DNA of 7,816 nt, taken from assembly GCA_027593305.1 (NCBI GenBank), contig JAQCJA010000199.1, forward strand, positions 1 through 7,816, written 5' to 3'. The notes under the pieces were generated by a model, which saw only the letters and a list, made by a program, of their open reading frames with translations, had not been told where the DNA came from and did not search any database. Source of the DNA: a bacterium. GTDB taxonomy: Bacteria; Latescibacterota; UBA2968; UBA8231. A program made the translations under genes and the position numbers. The number at the start of each line of letters is the position of its first letter. The stretch's first letter is position 1. Positions 6,100 through 7,816 of the stretch are shown here, one piece after another.

Positions 6100-6965
6100 A
6101 TTACGTCCTTGCTGTGGGCGTCCTTGCTGTGGGCTGCCTGGATGTGCTGCCTCACCAGCTCGGCGAAACGGATTTCGCTGTTGTCCTGCGGGGCGTAACC
6201 GAGCACCCGGCGCGCATTGACGATGCTCCAGAAGGCATGGGAATTGGCGCTGATGCCGTAGAATATCTGGAAGGGCACACCGGCTTCGTCGCGGATGTCG
6301 GCGGCATCGATGCTGCGCACGAAGAGTTGCTGCATGTCGCGATCACTGATGTAGGCCGCCAGGGCGCGGCGCATGCAGCGCACGTCACCGGGCGCACAGT
6401 TGGCCACGTCCGTCTCGCGCGGGCCACCGATACGGATTTGCACGTTCTCCAGAGGTTTGTTGTTCTGCTTGCCCGTGGCAAAGACGAAGCCGAGGTGTTC
6501 GTAGGTCTCCTTGGCCCAGCCATAGAAATTGTCGGACTGGGCGCGGCCGTCTGGATCGACGAAGTCGCGCGCACCATCCAGGATCAGATCCTCGTAGTAG
6601 TCGGCGGCATGGTTGGAACTGGCCACCACAACTCGGCGCACCTGTTGCTCGACACACGTCTGGTAGATGTTGTACGCCATTTGCACATTGTTCAGTTCCG
6701 CCTGGAAGTAGGCGTCGCAATCCTTGCGATCGGCGCTGGCAAAACCGAAGTGGACGACTGCGTCGGCACCGGTGAACAAGTGGCGATAGGTATCGCGATC
6801 GCGAACCACCAGATCGGCGATCTGCACACCCTCGATGGCGGCACCCTGGCGATTGGTCGCTCGCAGATCGATCAGGCGCAGATCATAACGCTCTCTGAGG
6901 GCGGGCAGCACCTTGCCGGCAATGGTGCCGGCAGCGCCAGTGACCACGACTCTCTTCTTCGTCAT
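6096..6965 (-). CDS. NAD-dependent SDR dehydrogenase/epimerase, uronate-dehydrogenase-like
   Basis: A 289-residue extended short-chain dehydrogenase. The Rossmann nucleotide-binding motif is VTGAAGTIAG at 8-17. D33 at the end of the second strand favours NAD over NADP. The active site is S116/S117 in VASSNHA, with Y148-GWA-K152. The ASSNH sequence is characteristic of uronate dehydrogenases, which oxidise galacturonate or glucuronate to an aldarolactone. The protein is slightly longer than those enzymes (about 265 residues) and the real substrate may be another sugar or sugar acid. ATG 6965 gives the full Rossmann start; the ribosome binding site is weak. The stop overlaps the PhyH GTG start by 4 nt, indicating an operon. 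The C-terminal tail AHSKD-AHSKD-VM comes from a 15-bp tandem duplication and lies outside the fold. Confidence 0.85.
   Translation of the reverse strand: MTKKRVVVTGAAGTIAGKVLPALRERYDLRLIDLRATNRQGAAIEGVQIADLVVRDRDTYRHLFTGADAVVHFGFASADRKDCDAYFQAELNNVQMAYNIYQTCVEQQVRRVVVASSNHAADYYEDLILDGARDFVDPDGRAQSDNFYGWAKETYEHLGFVFATGKQNNKPLENVQIRIGGPRETDVANCAPGDVRCMRRALAAYISDRDMQQLFVRSIDAADIRDEAGVPFQIFYGISANSHAFWSIVNARRVLGYAPQDNSEIRFAELVRQHIQAAHSKDAHSKDVM
6105..6134 (-). repeat. Exact 15-bp tandem duplication containing the PhyH ribosome binding site
   Basis: GCCCACAGCAAGGAC occurs twice without a mismatch on the minus strand (6134-6120 and 6119-6105). Each copy contains AAGGA. The copy nearest the PhyH GTG start supplies its Shine-Dalgarno at a normal distance; the other encodes an extra AHSKD in the SDR tail. 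Confidence 0.9.
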
Positions 6966-7073
6966 GCCAGTCTTTCACGGAGAGGGGGAATCGCTCAACA
7001 TTAGCCGCCATGGACCACCACGTCCATCATGTCCTGCCCGTGTGGCCGACGCCGCCTGCCTGCTGGAGACCCT

Positions 7074-7800
7074 ATGGCTGAACGTGCCCCCAATCTGGTC
7101 TACATCCTTGCGGACGACATGGGCTATGGCGATCTGTCCTGCCTGAACCCTGCATCGAAGATTCGCACCCCGCATCTGGACCGGCTTGCCGCCGAGGGCC
7201 TGCGCTGCACCGACGCCCATGCCACATCGGCCGTTTGTACACCGTCGCGCTACTCCATCCTCACAGGGCGCTACAACTGGCGTTCGGCACTGAAGCGGGG
7301 CGTCAACTGGGGCTACTCACCGCGATTGATCGAACCGGGGCGGGTCACGGTGGCATCGTACCTGCGGGCGCACAACTATTCAACCATGTGTGTCGGCAAG
7401 TGGCACCTGGGGTGGATGTGGCCCCGGCGGGCGGATGCCGACGACGGAGATCGAGGCGACGAGGGCGACCGTGCATCGTTCTCTGGACGGATCGTTCTCG
7501 ATTCGAGCCGGTCGCTGGAAGCTGGAACTGTGCGCCGGATCCGGTGGTTGGAGTTTTCCGCGCCCGGGACCGGAGTGTGAGGGCCTGCCACCGATCCAGC
7601 TGTACGACCTGGATGCCGATATCGGCGAGCAGCGCAACGTGCAGGACGAACACCCCGACATCGTCGAAGAACTCACCGACCTGCTGACGCGCTACGTACT
7701 CGAGGGCCGCAGCACGCCGGGTGCAGCACAGGACAATACCGGGGGCCCGCTATGGGAACAGCTCTGGTGGATGCAGGACGACGACGACCCGTCGGCCTAG
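7074..7800 (+). pseudogene. Type I sulfatase with internal deletion and frameshift
   Basis: The frame from ATG 7074 (GGAG at 7065-7068) encodes a normal sulfatase N-terminus: metal-binding D14/D15 in YILADDMGYGDLS, the formylglycine motif C55-T-P-S-R59 in AVCTPSRYSILTGRYNWR, and K109/H111 in VGKWHLGW. After about residue 114 (near 7415) family similarity ends, and this frame reads unrelated residues to TGA at 7578-7580. Similarity resumes in the +1 frame from about 7440: VHRSLDGSFSIRAGRWKLE, then PIQLYDLDADIGEQRNV, HPDIVEELTDLL and GRSTPG, ending at TAG 7798-7800. Those are the final roughly 115 residues of a sulfatase. The central part, estimated at 250 or more residues including the distal Asp-Asn metal site, is missing. 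The product cannot be active. No signal peptide is present. It diverges from the SDR operon across 108 bp. An assembly collapse would look the same. Confidence 0.85.
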
Positions 7801-7816
7801 TACATCCTAGCGTTAT

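Noticed and set aside
6114..7004. Long plus-strand frame of 296 codons
   Set aside because: It lies opposite the SDR gene, whose Rossmann, SSN and YxxxK motifs are unambiguous. The antisense frame is open because of the GC-rich codon pattern.
1..7816. CRISPR array, tRNA or rRNA genes
   Set aside because: No regularly spaced repeats with unique spacers and no tRNA- or rRNA-like sequence were seen. The only tandem repeats are the two 15-bp tracts inside gene 3' ends.

Overview
The window is GC-rich, densely coding bacterial DNA. The visible gene families are an exported multi-LamG protein, a phytanoyl-CoA dioxygenase-like (PhyH) enzyme, a creatininase-type amidohydrolase, a uronate-dehydrogenase-like SDR and a type I sulfatase. 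This mix is typical of marine or sponge-associated polysaccharide-degrading lineages such as Latescibacterota, Poribacteria, Planctomycetota or Verrucomicrobiota. The lineage is inferred from gene content only; there is no rRNA or other marker gene here.

Layout. (1) 1-1963, minus strand: a secreted LamG-repeat protein that runs off the left edge. (2) 1991-2151: a rho-independent terminator on the minus strand, immediately preceded by a short tryptophan-rich, CxxC-containing reading frame of uncertain status. (3) 2240-3924, plus strand: an excisionase-like MerR/HTH gene followed by a complete tyrosine recombinase. This looks like the recombination module of an integrated element. (4) 3996-4031, minus strand: an 11-codon remnant of the 5' end of a second PhyH gene, truncated next to the integrase. 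It may mark the junction between element and host. (5) 4073-4867, plus strand: a creatininase-family metalloamidohydrolase. (6) 6965 down to 4858, minus strand: a probable operon of SDR dehydrogenase, PhyH dioxygenase (4-nt GTGA overlap) and a short inorganic-pyrophosphatase-like protein (33-nt gap). (7) 7074-7800, plus strand: a sulfatase pseudogene that has lost its middle and is frameshifted.

How the genes fit together. The SDR, PhyH, creatininase and sulfatase look like parts of a catabolic module for sulfated or uronate-containing sugars, or small amides derived from them. The substrate cannot be read from the sequence. The region shows signs of turnover: a recombinase module, a truncated PhyH paralogue, a gutted sulfatase, and 15-bp tandem duplications at the 3' ends of two adjacent genes.

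I do not see a wholly new system. The points most worth a second look are the integrase/PhyH-remnant junction, the intact PhyH enzyme whose HxD iron motif appears to be HxG, and the sulfatase deletion.
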